This document shows, in pieces, positions 34,943 to 43,996 of a stretch of DNA of 64,000 bases. Each line of letters begins with the position of its first letter. The first letter of the stretch is position 1. Origin of the DNA: Micromonospora globbae. GTDB lineage: Bacteria; Actinomycetota; Actinomycetes; Mycobacteriales; Micromonosporaceae. The notes under the pieces are model-generated. The model was not told the origin of the DNA. It worked only from the letters and a program-made list of their open reading frames with translations, and made no database searches. A program made the translations under genes and the position numbers. The stretch spans positions 1-64,000 of the forward strand of contig NZ_RAQQ01000005.1 of assembly GCF_003610785.1 (NCBI RefSeq), read 5' to 3'.

Positions 34943-37900
34943 GTGACCGCCGAGCTGATCCTGCTTGCGGGCGTCTCCTACCGGGGCCGGGAGATCACCG
35001 GCTCCCGGCTGCGCGGGCTGCTCGCGCTGCTCGCCACCGACCTGCGCACCGGGTGCGGCACCGGCCGCCTCATCGCCGGGCTCTGGCCCGACGAGCTGCC
35101 GGAGAACCCCGCCAAGGCGTTACAGGTCCTGGTCTCCCGTGCCCGGGCACAGCTTGGCGCGGACGTCATCGAGCGGACGCCCACCGGCTACCGGCTCGCC
35201 CTGACCGAGGAGCAGGTGGACGCCGCCGCCGTACGCGGCCTCGCCGCCGCGAGCGCCGACCGGGCACGCGCGGGCGACCACGCGGCGGCCCTCGCCCACG
35301 CCGAGGCCGGGCTCGCGCACTGGGCCGGGCCGCCCGAGGAGACCGAGGCCGTCGACCCGCTCGCGGCGCTGCGGGCGGAACGGGCGGCCACGTACCGCGC
35401 GTTGGTGCGCGCCCGGGCGCTCGCGCTGGCCCGGCTCGGCCGGCACGCCGAGGCGGTCGGGCCGCTCGGCACGCTGGCCACCCAGCGTCCACGGGACGAG
35501 GAGGTGCTGGCCGAACTGCTGCGCGCCGAGGCGGCCACCGCCGGCCCGTCGGCGGCGCTGGCCCGGTACGAGGCGTACCGCCGGAGGCTGCGCGACGAGC
35601 TGGGCTCGGACCCGGGCGCCGCACTTCAGGCCGTGCAGCGGGACCTGCTGCGCGGCGAGTCGCCCACGGTCCGGCAGGGCGTGCCGTACGAGCCGAATCC
35701 GCTGCTCGGCCGGGACGCCGACATCGCGGCGGTGACCGACCTGCTCCGCACCTCGCGGGTGACCTCCATCGTGGGGCCGGGCGGGCTGGGCAAGACCCGG
35801 CTCGCGAACCTCGTGGCCCGGCGGGCCGAGCAACGGGTCGTCCACCTCGTGCCGCTCGCCGGCGTCCGGACGGACGACGACGTGGTTCCCGAGGTTGCGG
35901 CCGCCCTCGGCGTCGGGGAGTCCCGCGCCACCGGCGCCTCCGCCCACCCCGGCGGGCGGGACCTCCTGGCCGGCATCGCCGCCGCGCTCGGCACCGGCCC
36001 CGCGCTGCTGGTGCTGGACAACTGCGAGCACGTCGTACGGGGCGCCGCCGACCTCGTTGGTGGGCTGGTGGCGATGACCCACGACGTGCGGGTGCTCACC
36101 ACCAGCCGTACGCCCCTGGGCCTGTCCTCGGAGGCGGTCCACCTGCTGCCCGAGCTGACGCTGTCGACCAGTGTCGAGCTGTTCGGGCAGCGTGCCCGCG
36201 CGGCGCGGCCGGGCGTCGAACTGCACGGCGACACCGTGGCCTCGCTCTGCCGGCACCTCGACGGGCTGCCGCTCGCCGTGGAACTGGCGGCGGCCCGGGT
36301 CCGGACCATGTCGGTGGCGGAGATCGCCCGCCGGCTGGACGACCGGTTCGCCCTGCTGCGCGGCGGGCCACGGGACGCGCCGCGGCGGCACCACACCCTG
36401 CACGCGGTGGTCGACTGGAGCTGGAACCTGCTCGACGAGGCCGGCCGGACGGCGATGCGGGCCCTCTCGGTCTTCGCGGGCGGCTTCACCGCCGACGCGG
36501 CGCGCTTCGTGGTCGACGGCGACCCGCTGCCCGTCCTGGAGCATCTCGTCGACCAGTCCCTGCTGAAGGTCGACGAGACCGTGACCGGCGTACGGTTCCG
36601 GATGCTCGAGACGGTCCGCGAGTTCAGCGCCGCCCGGCGGGACGAGGCCGGGGAGACCGAGGTGGTGACCGACCGCTTCCTGGCCTGGGCGCGGAGTGTC
36701 GGGCTGGAGCACCACGAGGCGCTGCTCGGCCCCGAGGCGTTCCGCACCGCCGAACTGGTCCGCGCCGAGCAGGACAACATCGTGCAGGCGTACCGGATGG
36801 GACTTGCCCGGGACGACGGCGCCACCGTGGCGGCCACCGCCGCGGTCCTGGCCAGCATGTGGACGCTGGAGGCCGCCTACACCCGGATGCTCACCCTCGC
36901 CGAGGAGACCGGGCCGCTGCTGTCGCACTACCGGCCGACGCCGGAGTTCGTCGAGGTGACCAGGACCGCGTCGGCCCTCTCCGCGGCGAACCTGTTGATG
37001 CTCCAGGGCGCCCGGCCCGTCCGCCCGCTGGTCACGCTGCGCCGCCTGCCACCACCGTCGGCGGCCACCCTGACCGGGGCGTTGTCGATCCTGCTGGACG
37101 CCCTCCCGGCGATCGGCGCGGACCGCGCCGCGCTGCGCGCGCTCCAGGACGGCCCGGAACCGGTCGTGGCCTGTCTCGCCCACTGCCTCGGCACCTACCT
37201 CTACGAGCGGGACGGCGACCCGGAGCAGGCGCTGGACGCGGCCCGGCGCATGGTCGACGGCGTCGGGACGGGCGTCAACCCGTGGTTCCGGATCCTCGCC
37301 CACACCCGGCTCAGCGAACTGCTCGCGCAGCAGGAGGAGTGGAAGCAGGCCCGGCACCACCTCACGGTCGCGCTCGGTCTGCTGGAGGAGACGGGGCCGT
37401 GGGCCGACGTGATCCAGCTCCGCTGGGCGCTCGCGCTCGCCAACCTCGGGGCCGGTGACGTCGACGCCGCGGAGCGCTGGCTCGACCTGGCGGCCCGGGA
37501 CGACCTCGGCGACGCGTACGGGCTGGCGTCGTTCGCGCTGGGCGTCCGGGCGGAGGTCCGGCTGTGGCGCGGCGAGGCCGACCGCGGACTCGACCTGTGG
37601 CGGCAGGCGGTCGCGCAGGTCACCGCGTCCGTCGATCCGCTGTTCGAGGCGGACACGTCCGGTGCGACCCCGTGGGGCCTCCAGATCCAGGCGGTCGCCG
37701 TCGTCGCGCACGCGCGGTGCGGCCGGCTCGACCTCGTTCCCGCGTTGCCCGACGAGTTGGCCGGCCACCTGTGCCGGATGCTCGCGAACCCGGCCGTGAA
37801 CCCGCCCGCGTTCGTGGCGGAGCAGCCCACCTGCGGCACGCTCCTCCTGGCGCTCGCCATGGTGGACATCGAGCGGGCCCGGCGCACCGGCGACGCGGTG

Positions 37901-38137
37901 GCCGCCGCCACCGGCGCCCGGTTGGTCGCCCTGGCGGAGCGGTTCCGCTTCCTCAAGGACTTCCAGCCCACGATGTCCTCGGTCACGGCCCGGCACGAGG
38001 CCGAGCAGGCGGACAAGGCGGCGTACGCCGACGCGGTGTCGTCGTACGCCGCCCTCGATCCGGCCGAGCTGCGGGCGGCCGCGTTGTCGGCGCTGGCCGC
38101 CCGCGCCGGCGGTCACCGCGAGGCGTCCCGGTCGTAG
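34943..38137 (+). CDS. AfsR/SARP-like regulator with BTAD and NB-ARC ATPase domains
   Basis: The 1064-residue protein has an N-terminal winged helix (RLRGLLALLATDLRTG, VLVSRARAQLGADVIERTP), a BTAD helical domain (residues ~90-235), an NB-ARC STAND ATPase (Walker A GPGGLGKTRL near residue 280, LLVLDNCEHVV, LPLAVELAAARVRTMS) and C-terminal TPR-like helices. Such proteins act as large multidomain transcription activators, often of secondary metabolism or transport genes. The GTG has no ribosome-binding site but follows TAACCT by 6 nt (leaderless). Its last 25 bp overlap the convergent DrrB-like permease gene. Confidence 0.9.
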   Translation: MTAELILLAGVSYRGREITGSRLRGLLALLATDLRTGCGTGRLIAGLWPDELPENPAKALQVLVSRARAQLGADVIERTPTGYRLALTEEQVDAAAVRGLAAASADRARAGDHAAALAHAEAGLAHWAGPPEETEAVDPLAALRAERAATYRALVRARALALARLGRHAEAVGPLGTLATQRPRDEEVLAELLRAEAATAGPSAALARYEAYRRRLRDELGSDPGAALQAVQRDLLRGESPTVRQGVPYEPNPLLGRDADIAAVTDLLRTSRVTSIVGPGGLGKTRLANLVARRAEQRVVHLVPLAGVRTDDDVVPEVAAALGVGESRATGASAHPGGRDLLAGIAAALGTGPALLVLDNCEHVVRGAADLVGGLVAMTHDVRVLTTSRTPLGLSSEAVHLLPELTLSTSVELFGQRARAARPGVELHGDTVASLCRHLDGLPLAVELAAARVRTMSVAEIARRLDDRFALLRGGPRDAPRRHHTLHAVVDWSWNLLDEAGRTAMRALSVFAGGFTADAARFVVDGDPLPVLEHLVDQSLLKVDETVTGVRFRMLETVREFSAARRDEAGETEVVTDRFLAWARSVGLEHHEALLGPEAFRTAELVRAEQDNIVQAYRMGLARDDGATVAATAAVLASMWTLEAAYTRMLTLAEETGPLLSHYRPTPEFVEVTRTASALSAANLLMLQGARPVRPLVTLRRLPPPSAATLTGALSILLDALPAIGADRAALRALQDGPEPVVACLAHCLGTYLYERDGDPEQALDAARRMVDGVGTGVNPWFRILAHTRLSELLAQQEEWKQARHHLTVALGLLEETGPWADVIQLRWALALANLGAGDVDAAERWLDLAARDDLGDAYGLASFALGVRAEVRLWRGEADRGLDLWRQAVAQVTASVDPLFEADTSGATPWGLQIQAVAVVAHARCGRLDLVPALPDELAGHLCRMLANPAVNPPAFVAEQPTCGTLLLALAMVDIERARRTGDAVAAATGARLVALAERFRFLKDFQPTMSSVTARHEAEQADKAAYADAVSSYAALDPAELRAAALSALAARAGGHREASRS

Positions 38138-38904
38138 AGGCGGCGTGCCCAGAGGTAGCCGAGCAACGAGATGGCGGCGCACCAGGCGAGCGCCTGCGTC
38201 GCGCTGGAGCCGATCGGCCCGCCGACGAGCAGGCCGCGCAGCGTCTCCATCACCGGCGTGAACGGCTGGTACTCGGCGAACCAGCGCAGTCCCGCGGGCA
38301 TCGAGTCGGTGGGGACGAACCCGCTGCCGAGGAACGGGAGCAGCAGCAGCGGCATGGGCAGGTTGCTCGCGGTCTCCACGCTCTTGCTCACCATGCCGAG
38401 GGCGACCGACAGCCAGGTGATCGCGAACGTGACGGCGGCGAGCAGCCCGGTGGCCGCCAGCCACTCGACCGGATTCGCGGTGGGACGGAAGCCGACCAGC
38501 AGGGCGATCCCGGTGACCGCCGCGAGACCGAGCATGGTCTGGATGAGGCTGCCGACGACGTGACCGGTCAGCACCGACACCCGGGCGATCGACATGGTGC
38601 GGAAGCGGGCCACGATGCCCTCGGTCATGTCCATCGCCACCGAGATGGCCGTGCCCTGCGCCACCCCGGCGATGGTGATCAGGAGGATGCCGGGGGTGAC
38701 GTACGTGGCGTACTCGGCCCGGCCGCCGGACGTGCCGCCGAGCCCGGCGCCGAGGGTGCCGCCGAAGACGTAGACGAAGAGCAGCAGGAAGACCACCGGC
38801 ATTCCGATGATCATCAGAGTCAGTGACGGGTAGCGCTGCATGTGGCGCAGGTTGCGCCGCAGCATGGTCGCGGAGTCGCTGAGGGTGTGGGCCATGGTGC
38901 TCAT
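38113..38904 (-). CDS. ABC-2 type transporter permease (DrrB-like)
   Basis: The 263-residue protein has six membrane helices and the ABC-2 signature (TYVTPGILLITIAGVAQGT, MDMTEGIVARFRTMSIARVS, PLLLLPFLGSGFVPTDSMP, FAEYQPFTPVMETLRGLL). This is the DrrB daunorubicin-resistance permease family, which exports drugs or lipids. Its ATG overlaps the ATPase gene stop by 4 bp. Substrate unknown. Confidence 0.92.
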   Translation of the reverse strand: MSTMAHTLSDSATMLRRNLRHMQRYPSLTLMIIGMPVVFLLLFVYVFGGTLGAGLGGTSGGRAEYATYVTPGILLITIAGVAQGTAISVAMDMTEGIVARFRTMSIARVSVLTGHVVGSLIQTMLGLAAVTGIALLVGFRPTANPVEWLAATGLLAAVTFAITWLSVALGMVSKSVETASNLPMPLLLLPFLGSGFVPTDSMPAGLRWFAEYQPFTPVMETLRGLLVGGPIGSSATQALAWCAAISLLGYLWARRLYDRDASR

Positions 38905-39857
38905 GCGCTGACCTTCTCCTGGGTCGGGTGGCCGGTGAGGGTGAGGAAGACGTCGTCGAGGTCGGGCGTGTGCACGCTCAGCGACTCGACCTCCACGGCC
39001 GCGTCGTCGAGCCGGTCGAGCAGGGCGCGCAGCGAGCGGACGCCGCCGTCGCTGGGCACCCGGAGGGTGAGCGCCTCCTCGTCGCGTGGTGCGTCGCCGA
39101 GGACGCGGGAGGCCAGCGCCAGTGCGTCGCCGTCGGCGAAGCGCAGCCGGATGTGCCCGCCGGGCACCCTCCGCTTCAGCTCCTCGGCGGTGCCCTCGGC
39201 GACCAGCCGGCCGTGGTCCAGCACGGCGATCCGGTCGGCGAGCTGGTCGGCCTCCTCCAGGTACTGGGTCGTGAGGAAGATGGTCACCCCGCCCGCCACC
39301 AGGTCGCGGATGATCTGCCACATCGCCCGGCGGCTGCGCGGGTCCAGGCCGGTGGTCGGCTCGTCGAGGAAGATCAGCCGCGGCTCGCCGACGAGCGTCA
39401 TCGCCAGGTCGAGCCGGCGGCGCATCCCGCCGGAGTAGGTGGCCGCCGGCTTGCCCGCCGCGTCGACGAGATCGAAGCGCTCCAGCAGGTCGGCGGTCCG
39501 CCGCCGGCCCGCCGCCCGGCCCAGATGGAGCAGGTCGGCCATGAGCTTCAGGTTCTCGGCGCCGGTGAGCAGCCCGTCGACCGCCGAGAACTGCCCCGTC
39601 ACACCGATGCCGGCGCGGACCCGGTCCGGTTCCCGGGTGAGGTCGTGACCCAGCACCCGCACGTCGCCGGCGTCGGCCCGGATCAGCGTGGAGAGGATGT
39701 GGACGGTGGTCGTCTTGCCGGCCCCGTTCGGGCCGAGCAGCGCGAACACGGTCCCCTCGGCGACATGGAGGTCGATGCCGTCGAGCACGACGTGTTCGCC
39801 GTACGTCTTGCGGAGGCCGGTCGCGGCGATCGCCGGCCGTCGTGAGGTCGTCGTCAT
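38901..39857 (-). CDS. ABC transporter ATP-binding protein (DrrA-like)
   Basis: The 318-residue ATPase has Walker A GPNGAGKTTT, signature YSGGMRRRLDLA, Walker B LIFLDEPTTGLD and a C-terminal DrrA extension (SVHTPDLDDVFLTLTGH). It pairs with the overlapping DrrB-like permease to form an exporter. The ATG lacks a ribosome-binding site; CACGCT lies 6 nt upstream, a weak leaderless -10. The convergent AfsR-like gene may be functionally linked, but this is only inference from position. Confidence 0.93.
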   Translation of the reverse strand: MTTTSRRPAIAATGLRKTYGEHVVLDGIDLHVAEGTVFALLGPNGAGKTTTVHILSTLIRADAGDVRVLGHDLTREPDRVRAGIGVTGQFSAVDGLLTGAENLKLMADLLHLGRAAGRRRTADLLERFDLVDAAGKPAATYSGGMRRRLDLAMTLVGEPRLIFLDEPTTGLDPRSRRAMWQIIRDLVAGGVTIFLTTQYLEEADQLADRIAVLDHGRLVAEGTAEELKRRVPGGHIRLRFADGDALALASRVLGDAPRDEEALTLRVPSDGGVRSLRALLDRLDDAAVEVESLSVHTPDLDDVFLTLTGHPTQEKVSA

Positions 39858-39980
39858 GGGAGAAGCGTGCGGCCGGCCGGGATCACGGCGGTTTCACCGC
39901 GGTTTCACGGCCCCCGTCCCGGGGCTCCCGGGGCGAAACCCCGACGCTCCGCCGCCCCTTTCGGAGCTGATCGAGGGCTG

Positions 39981-40009
39981 TTGACACGCCGGTGACCGGG
40001 CACGAGGGT
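39981..40009 (+). promoter_or_regulatory. candidate promoter for the acyl-CoA dehydrogenase
   Basis: A perfect TTGACA (39981-39986) is followed after 17 nt by GAGGGT (40004-40009), a weak -10, 6 nt before the ATG. If used, the transcript would be leaderless; GAGGGTG could alternatively act as a ribosome-binding site. Confidence 0.45.
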
Positions 40010-40015
40010 GGGGCC

Positions 40016-41164
40016 ATGCCGACGCCCCACCCCTGGCGCAAGCCGGAGCACGACGACCTGGCCGACCTGGCCCGCACCTTCTTCACGAAGGAGGTGCTGC
40101 CGCACACCGAGCGGCTGCTCGCGCAGGGCCACCCCGACCGGGAGCACTACCGCCGCGCCGGCGAGCTGGGCCTACTCGGCCTCTCCGTCCCCGAGCAGTA
40201 CGGCGGCGGGGGCGGCGACTTCACCCACGAGGCGGTGCTGCTCCACGAACAGGCGTACGCCGGGGAGACCAGCCTCGGCCTGGCCGTGCACAGCGGCATC
40301 GTGACCGGCTACCTGGTGGCGTACGGCACCGAGGAGCAGAAGCGCCGGTGGTTGCCCGGCCTGTGCAGTGGCGAGCTGGTCGGCGCGATCGCGATGACCG
40401 AGCCCGACGGCGGCTCGGACCTCCAGGCGATGCGTACCCGTGCGGTCCGCGACGGCGACGACTACGTGATCAGCGGCGCGAAGACGTTCATCACCAACGG
40501 CGGGCTGGCCGACCTGGTCATCGTGGCCGCGAAGACCGACCCGGAGCAGCGCGCCGCCGGGATCTCGCTGCTCGTCTGCGAGGTCGGCGACGCGCCGGAG
40601 GGCTTCCGCCGGGGCCGGCTGCTCTCCAAGATCGGTCTGCACGCCAACGACACCGCCGAGCTGTTCTTCGACGGGCTCCGGGTGCCGGCGGCGAACCTGC
40701 TGGGCGGCGCCGAGGGCCTCGGCTTCGTGCAGCTCATGCAGCAGCTCCCGCAGGAGCGGCTGGTGATCGGGATCGGCGCGGTCGCCGCCATGGAGCGAGC
40801 CGTCGAGCTGACCGTGGCGTACGCCAAGGAGCGGACGGCGTTCGGCAAGCCGCTGCTCGGGCACCAGAACACCCGCATGGTGCTCGCCGAGTGCGCCACC
40901 CGGGCCCGGGCCAGCCGGGTCTTCCTGGACGACTGCGTCGCCCGGCACGCGCGCGGCGACCTCGACGTGGCCACGGCCGCCATGGCGAAGTACTGGCTCA
41001 CCGAGGGGCAGTGCGAGGTCGTCGACCGCTGCCTGCAACTGTTCGGCGGCTACGGCTACACCACCGAGTACCCCATCGCGCGCATGTACGCCGACGCCCG
41101 CGCCCAGAAGATCTACGGCGGGACCAACGAGATCATGAAGGAGCTGATCGCCCGTGCCCTCTGA
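40016..41164 (+). CDS. acyl-CoA dehydrogenase
   Basis: The 382-residue flavoenzyme has the three-part acyl-CoA dehydrogenase fold. It carries the FAD/substrate motif AMTEPDGGSDLQAMRT with ISGAKTFITNG, then YAKERTAFGKPL, and the C-terminal LFGGYGYTTEYPIARMYAD and IYGGTNEIMKELIAR, where the catalytic Glu of the short-chain type falls. It oxidises an acyl-CoA to the enoyl-CoA and passes electrons to ETF. It overlaps the following CoA-transferase gene by 11 bp, so the two probably act on one acyl-CoA pathway. Confidence 0.95.
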   Translation: MPTPHPWRKPEHDDLADLARTFFTKEVLPHTERLLAQGHPDREHYRRAGELGLLGLSVPEQYGGGGGDFTHEAVLLHEQAYAGETSLGLAVHSGIVTGYLVAYGTEEQKRRWLPGLCSGELVGAIAMTEPDGGSDLQAMRTRAVRDGDDYVISGAKTFITNGGLADLVIVAAKTDPEQRAAGISLLVCEVGDAPEGFRRGRLLSKIGLHANDTAELFFDGLRVPAANLLGGAEGLGFVQLMQQLPQERLVIGIGAVAAMERAVELTVAYAKERTAFGKPLLGHQNTRMVLAECATRARASRVFLDDCVARHARGDLDVATAAMAKYWLTEGQCEVVDRCLQLFGGYGYTTEYPIARMYADARAQKIYGGTNEIMKELIARAL

Positions 41165-42305
41165 GGCGGGCACCTCCCGTCCACGGTCCGGGGGCCCGCT
41201 GGCGGGCGTACGCGTGGTGGAGCTGGCGAGCCTCGCGCCGGCGCCGTTCGGCTGCATGGTCCTCGCCGACCTCGGCGCCGACGTGCTCCGGGTGGACCGG
41301 CCCGGTGGCCCCGCCGCCGGGCGCCTGGCCGCCCCGGCGGGCGGGCCGTTGCAGCGCGGCCGGCGGGTCACCCAGCTGGACCTGAAGTCGCCGGAGGGCG
41401 TGGCCGACCTGCTGCGTCTCGTGGAGCGTGCGGACGTGCTGGTCGAGGCGTACCGGCCGGGGGTGGCCGAGCGGCTGGGCCTCGGGCCGGAGGTCTGCCG
41501 GGCCCGCAACCCGCGCCTCGTGTACGCGCGGATGACCGGCTGGGGTCAGGACGGGCCGCTGGCGGCACGGGCCGGTCACGACATCGACTACATCGCGGTG
41601 GCCGGCGCGCTGGAGCCGCTGGGCCGCGCCGGGGAGCGCCCGCACGCCCCGCTGAACCTGCTCGGCGACTTCGCCGGGGGCGGGATGCTGCTCGCCGTCG
41701 GGGTGCTGGCCGCGTTGCTGGAGCGGGAACGCTCCGGTGTCGGGCAGGTGGTGGACGCCGCCATGGTGGACGGTTCGGCGCTGCTCACCGCGTTCCTGCA
41801 CGGGATGATGGGCAGCGGCCTCTGGCCCGCGCCCCGGGGGCGGAACCTCCTCGACGGCGGCGCACCGTTCTACGACACGTACCGCACCGCCGACGGCGGT
41901 TTCATGGCGGTCGGCGCGCTGGAACCGGCCTTCTACACGGCCCTGCTCACCGGCCTCGGGCTGGCCGACGATCCCGACCTGCCGCCCCAGTACGACCCGG
42001 CCGGCTGGGACGAGTTGCGCCGCCGGTTCGCCGAACGGTTCGGGAGCCGGACGCGCGACGAGTGGACCGCTGTCTTCGCCGACCTCGACGCGTGCGTGGC
42101 GCCGGTGCTCGCCCCCACCGAGGCGCACCGGCACCCGCACAACGCCGCCCGGGGCACGTTCGTCGAGGTCGGCGGGCAGATCCAGCCGGCGCCGGCGCCC
42201 CGGTTCGACCGTACGCCGGCACCGCCCCCGCGCCCCGCGCCCGATCCGGACCGGGACGTGCTGCCCGTGTCGTCCGTGCTGGAGAGCTGGCCGGCCCGCC
42301 CCTGA
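41154..42305 (+). CDS. CaiB/BaiF family III CoA transferase (alpha-methylacyl-CoA racemase-like)
   Basis: The 383-residue protein has the family III fold: LAGVRVVELASLAPAPFGCM, DLGADVLRVDRPGG, LDLKSPEGVADLLRLVERAD, VLVEAYRPGVAERLGLG, the conserved Asp in GHDIDYIAVAGAL, and GGAPFYDTYRTADGGFMAVG. The GHDIDY context and length fit the alpha-methylacyl-CoA racemase subgroup, which epimerises 2-methyl-branched acyl-CoAs before beta-oxidation; CoA transfer is the alternative. The GTG start lies inside the acyl-CoA dehydrogenase gene. Confidence 0.9.
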   Translation: MPSEAGTSRPRSGGPLAGVRVVELASLAPAPFGCMVLADLGADVLRVDRPGGPAAGRLAAPAGGPLQRGRRVTQLDLKSPEGVADLLRLVERADVLVEAYRPGVAERLGLGPEVCRARNPRLVYARMTGWGQDGPLAARAGHDIDYIAVAGALEPLGRAGERPHAPLNLLGDFAGGGMLLAVGVLAALLERERSGVGQVVDAAMVDGSALLTAFLHGMMGSGLWPAPRGRNLLDGGAPFYDTYRTADGGFMAVGALEPAFYTALLTGLGLADDPDLPPQYDPAGWDELRRRFAERFGSRTRDEWTAVFADLDACVAPVLAPTEAHRHPHNAARGTFVEVGGQIQPAPAPRFDRTPAPPPRPAPDPDRDVLPVSSVLESWPARP

Positions 42306-42319
42306 CGGCGGCCGTGCGG

Positions 42320-42440
42320 ACGCCGGCGCCGCCGGCGTCGCCCGTGGTCGGGAGCCGACCGGCCCGCCCGTGCTCACGCCGGCGCCGCCGGCGTCGTCCA
42401 TGCCCTGACCGGCCCGTGCGGACGCCGGTGCTGCCGGCGG
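42320..42440 (+). repeat. three palindromic direct repeats
   Basis: ACGCCGGCGCCGCCGGCGT occurs at 42320 and 42376, and a degenerate copy at 42422, each preceded by a CCGTGC-like segment. Each unit is itself a GC inverted repeat. The block lies between convergent genes and has no coding signal. Confidence 0.7.
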
Positions 42441-42467
42441 CACCGGGACCGTGCCGCCGGCAGCGGA

Positions 42468-42493
42468 CGGCGGGGGCGCTGGCGCCCCCGCCG
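42468..42493. terminator. perfect hairpin between convergent genes
   Basis: CGGCGGGGGCGC and GCGCCCCCGCCG form a 12-bp perfect stem with a minimal loop, just after the symporter stop. Confidence 0.75.
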
Positions 42494-42497
42494 CCGG

Positions 42498-43892
42498 TCA
42501 GCGCCCGCCCGTGCCGACCTTCTCGGCCGGCTCCGCGCCCGCCGGCTGTTCCGGCTCGGGATCGGGCCCGTCGTGGTGCTCGTCGAGCATGGTGGCCTCG
42601 TCGAACGGCCGTTCGCCGGAGAGGACCGCGAGAGCCTGTTCCCGGTCGAACTCGCCGGTCCAGCGGCCGATGAGGACGGTGGCCACCGCGTTGCCGGCGA
42701 AGTTGGTGAGCGCGCGCGCCTCGGACATGAACCGGTCGATGCCCACGATGAGGCCGACGCCGTCGACCAGGTCCGGCCGGTGCGACTGGAGGCCGCCCGC
42801 GAGGGTGGCGAGGCCGGCGCCGGTGATGCCGGCGGCGCCCTTGGACGCGATGATCATGAAGACGAGCAGCGAGACCTGCTCACCCACGGAGAGCGGGTCG
42901 CCCATGGCGGCGGCGATGAACAACGAGGCCATCGTCAGGTAGATGGCGGTGCCGTCGAGGTTGAAGGAGTACCCGGTGGGCACCGTGATGCCGACGACCG
43001 GCCGGCTGACCCCGACGTGCTCCATCTTCGCGATGAGCCGCGGCAGCGCGGACTCCGACGACGACGTGGACACGATCAGCAGGAACTCCCGACCCAGGTA
43101 CCGCAGCAGCGAGAAGATCGAGATCCGGGCCACGAACCAGAGCAGCGCGCCGAGCACCACCAGTACGAAGATCAGGCAGGTGGCGTAGAAGCCGAGCATG
43201 ATCTGGGCGAGGCTCTTCAGCGCGTCCACCCCGGTCGCGCCGACCACGGCGGCGATGGCGCCGAAGGCGCCGATGGGCGCCAGCCACATGACCATGGTGA
43301 GGATCTTGAAGACCAGGCGCTGGGCGATGCCGACGGCCCGCAGCACGGGCTCGCCCCGGCTGCCCATCCCCTGCACGGCGAACCCGACCAGGAGGGCGAC
43401 CAGCAGGGTCTGGAGCACCTCGCCACCGGTGAGCGCCGACAGCAGCGAGGTCGGGATGATGCCGAGCAGGAAGTCGACGGTCCCCTCGCTCTCGGCGCCC
43501 GCGGCCTTCTGGCCCGCCTCGGCCAGCTCGCTGCTCAGCTGGAGCCCGCTCCCGGGGTGGATCACGTTGCCGACCACCAGGCCGATGGCCAGCGCGACGG
43601 TCGACATGACCAGGAAGTAGCCCAGCGCCAGTCCGCCGACCTTGCCCACCTTGGCGGCCTGCCGTACGGAGCCGACGCCGAGCACGATGGTGCAGAAGAT
43701 GACCGGGCTGATCATCATCTTGATCAGCGCGACGAAGCCGGTGCCCAGGGGCTTGAGTTCCTGCGCCGCGTCGGGGGCCACGAAGCCGAGGACGATGCCC
43801 GCCAGGACGGCGACGATCACCGCGAGATAGAGGAGGTGGGTGCGGTCCCGCCGGGGCCGCGCAGCCGGTGTGCTGGTGGTGGGGGTCTGCAT
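42498..43892 (-). CDS. dctA: dicarboxylate/amino-acid:cation symporter (DctA-like)
   Basis: The 464-residue DAACS protein has eight membrane helices and two re-entrant loops: LIKMMISPVIFCTIVLGV, STSSSESALPRLI (HP1 serine-rich tip), VPTGYSFNLDGTAIYLTMA, KGAAGITGAGLATLAGGL and VGIDRFMSEARALTNFAGNAVAT. The GIDRFMSEAR motif favours C4-dicarboxylate carriers. A charged, Pro/Glu-rich cytoplasmic tail of ~45 residues ends the protein. The divergent two-component system of the CitA/DcuS type, 105 bp away, is the probable regulator. The ATG at 43892 lacks a ribosome-binding site; ATG 43940 is an alternative. Confidence 0.93.
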   Translation of the reverse strand: MQTPTTSTPAARPRRDRTHLLYLAVIVAVLAGIVLGFVAPDAAQELKPLGTGFVALIKMMISPVIFCTIVLGVGSVRQAAKVGKVGGLALGYFLVMSTVALAIGLVVGNVIHPGSGLQLSSELAEAGQKAAGAESEGTVDFLLGIIPTSLLSALTGGEVLQTLLVALLVGFAVQGMGSRGEPVLRAVGIAQRLVFKILTMVMWLAPIGAFGAIAAVVGATGVDALKSLAQIMLGFYATCLIFVLVVLGALLWFVARISIFSLLRYLGREFLLIVSTSSSESALPRLIAKMEHVGVSRPVVGITVPTGYSFNLDGTAIYLTMASLFIAAAMGDPLSVGEQVSLLVFMIIASKGAAGITGAGLATLAGGLQSHRPDLVDGVGLIVGIDRFMSEARALTNFAGNAVATVLIGRWTGEFDREQALAVLSGERPFDEATMLDEHHDGPDPEPEQPAGAEPAEKVGTGGR

Positions 43893-43996
43893 GGCAGAGA
43901 CTGTGGCGCAGGTCTCAACCGGAATCAGCCTTGCGTTCATTCTGTTCACCGGACCTGTACGCCGGCCGTGCCGCACGCCCGCCACGACGAGGAGAC

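Noticed and set aside
35120-38464. Long open frame antisense to the AfsR-like gene
   Set aside because: The plus strand encodes recognisable winged-helix, BTAD and NB-ARC motifs; the antisense translation is compositionally biased and lacks motifs.
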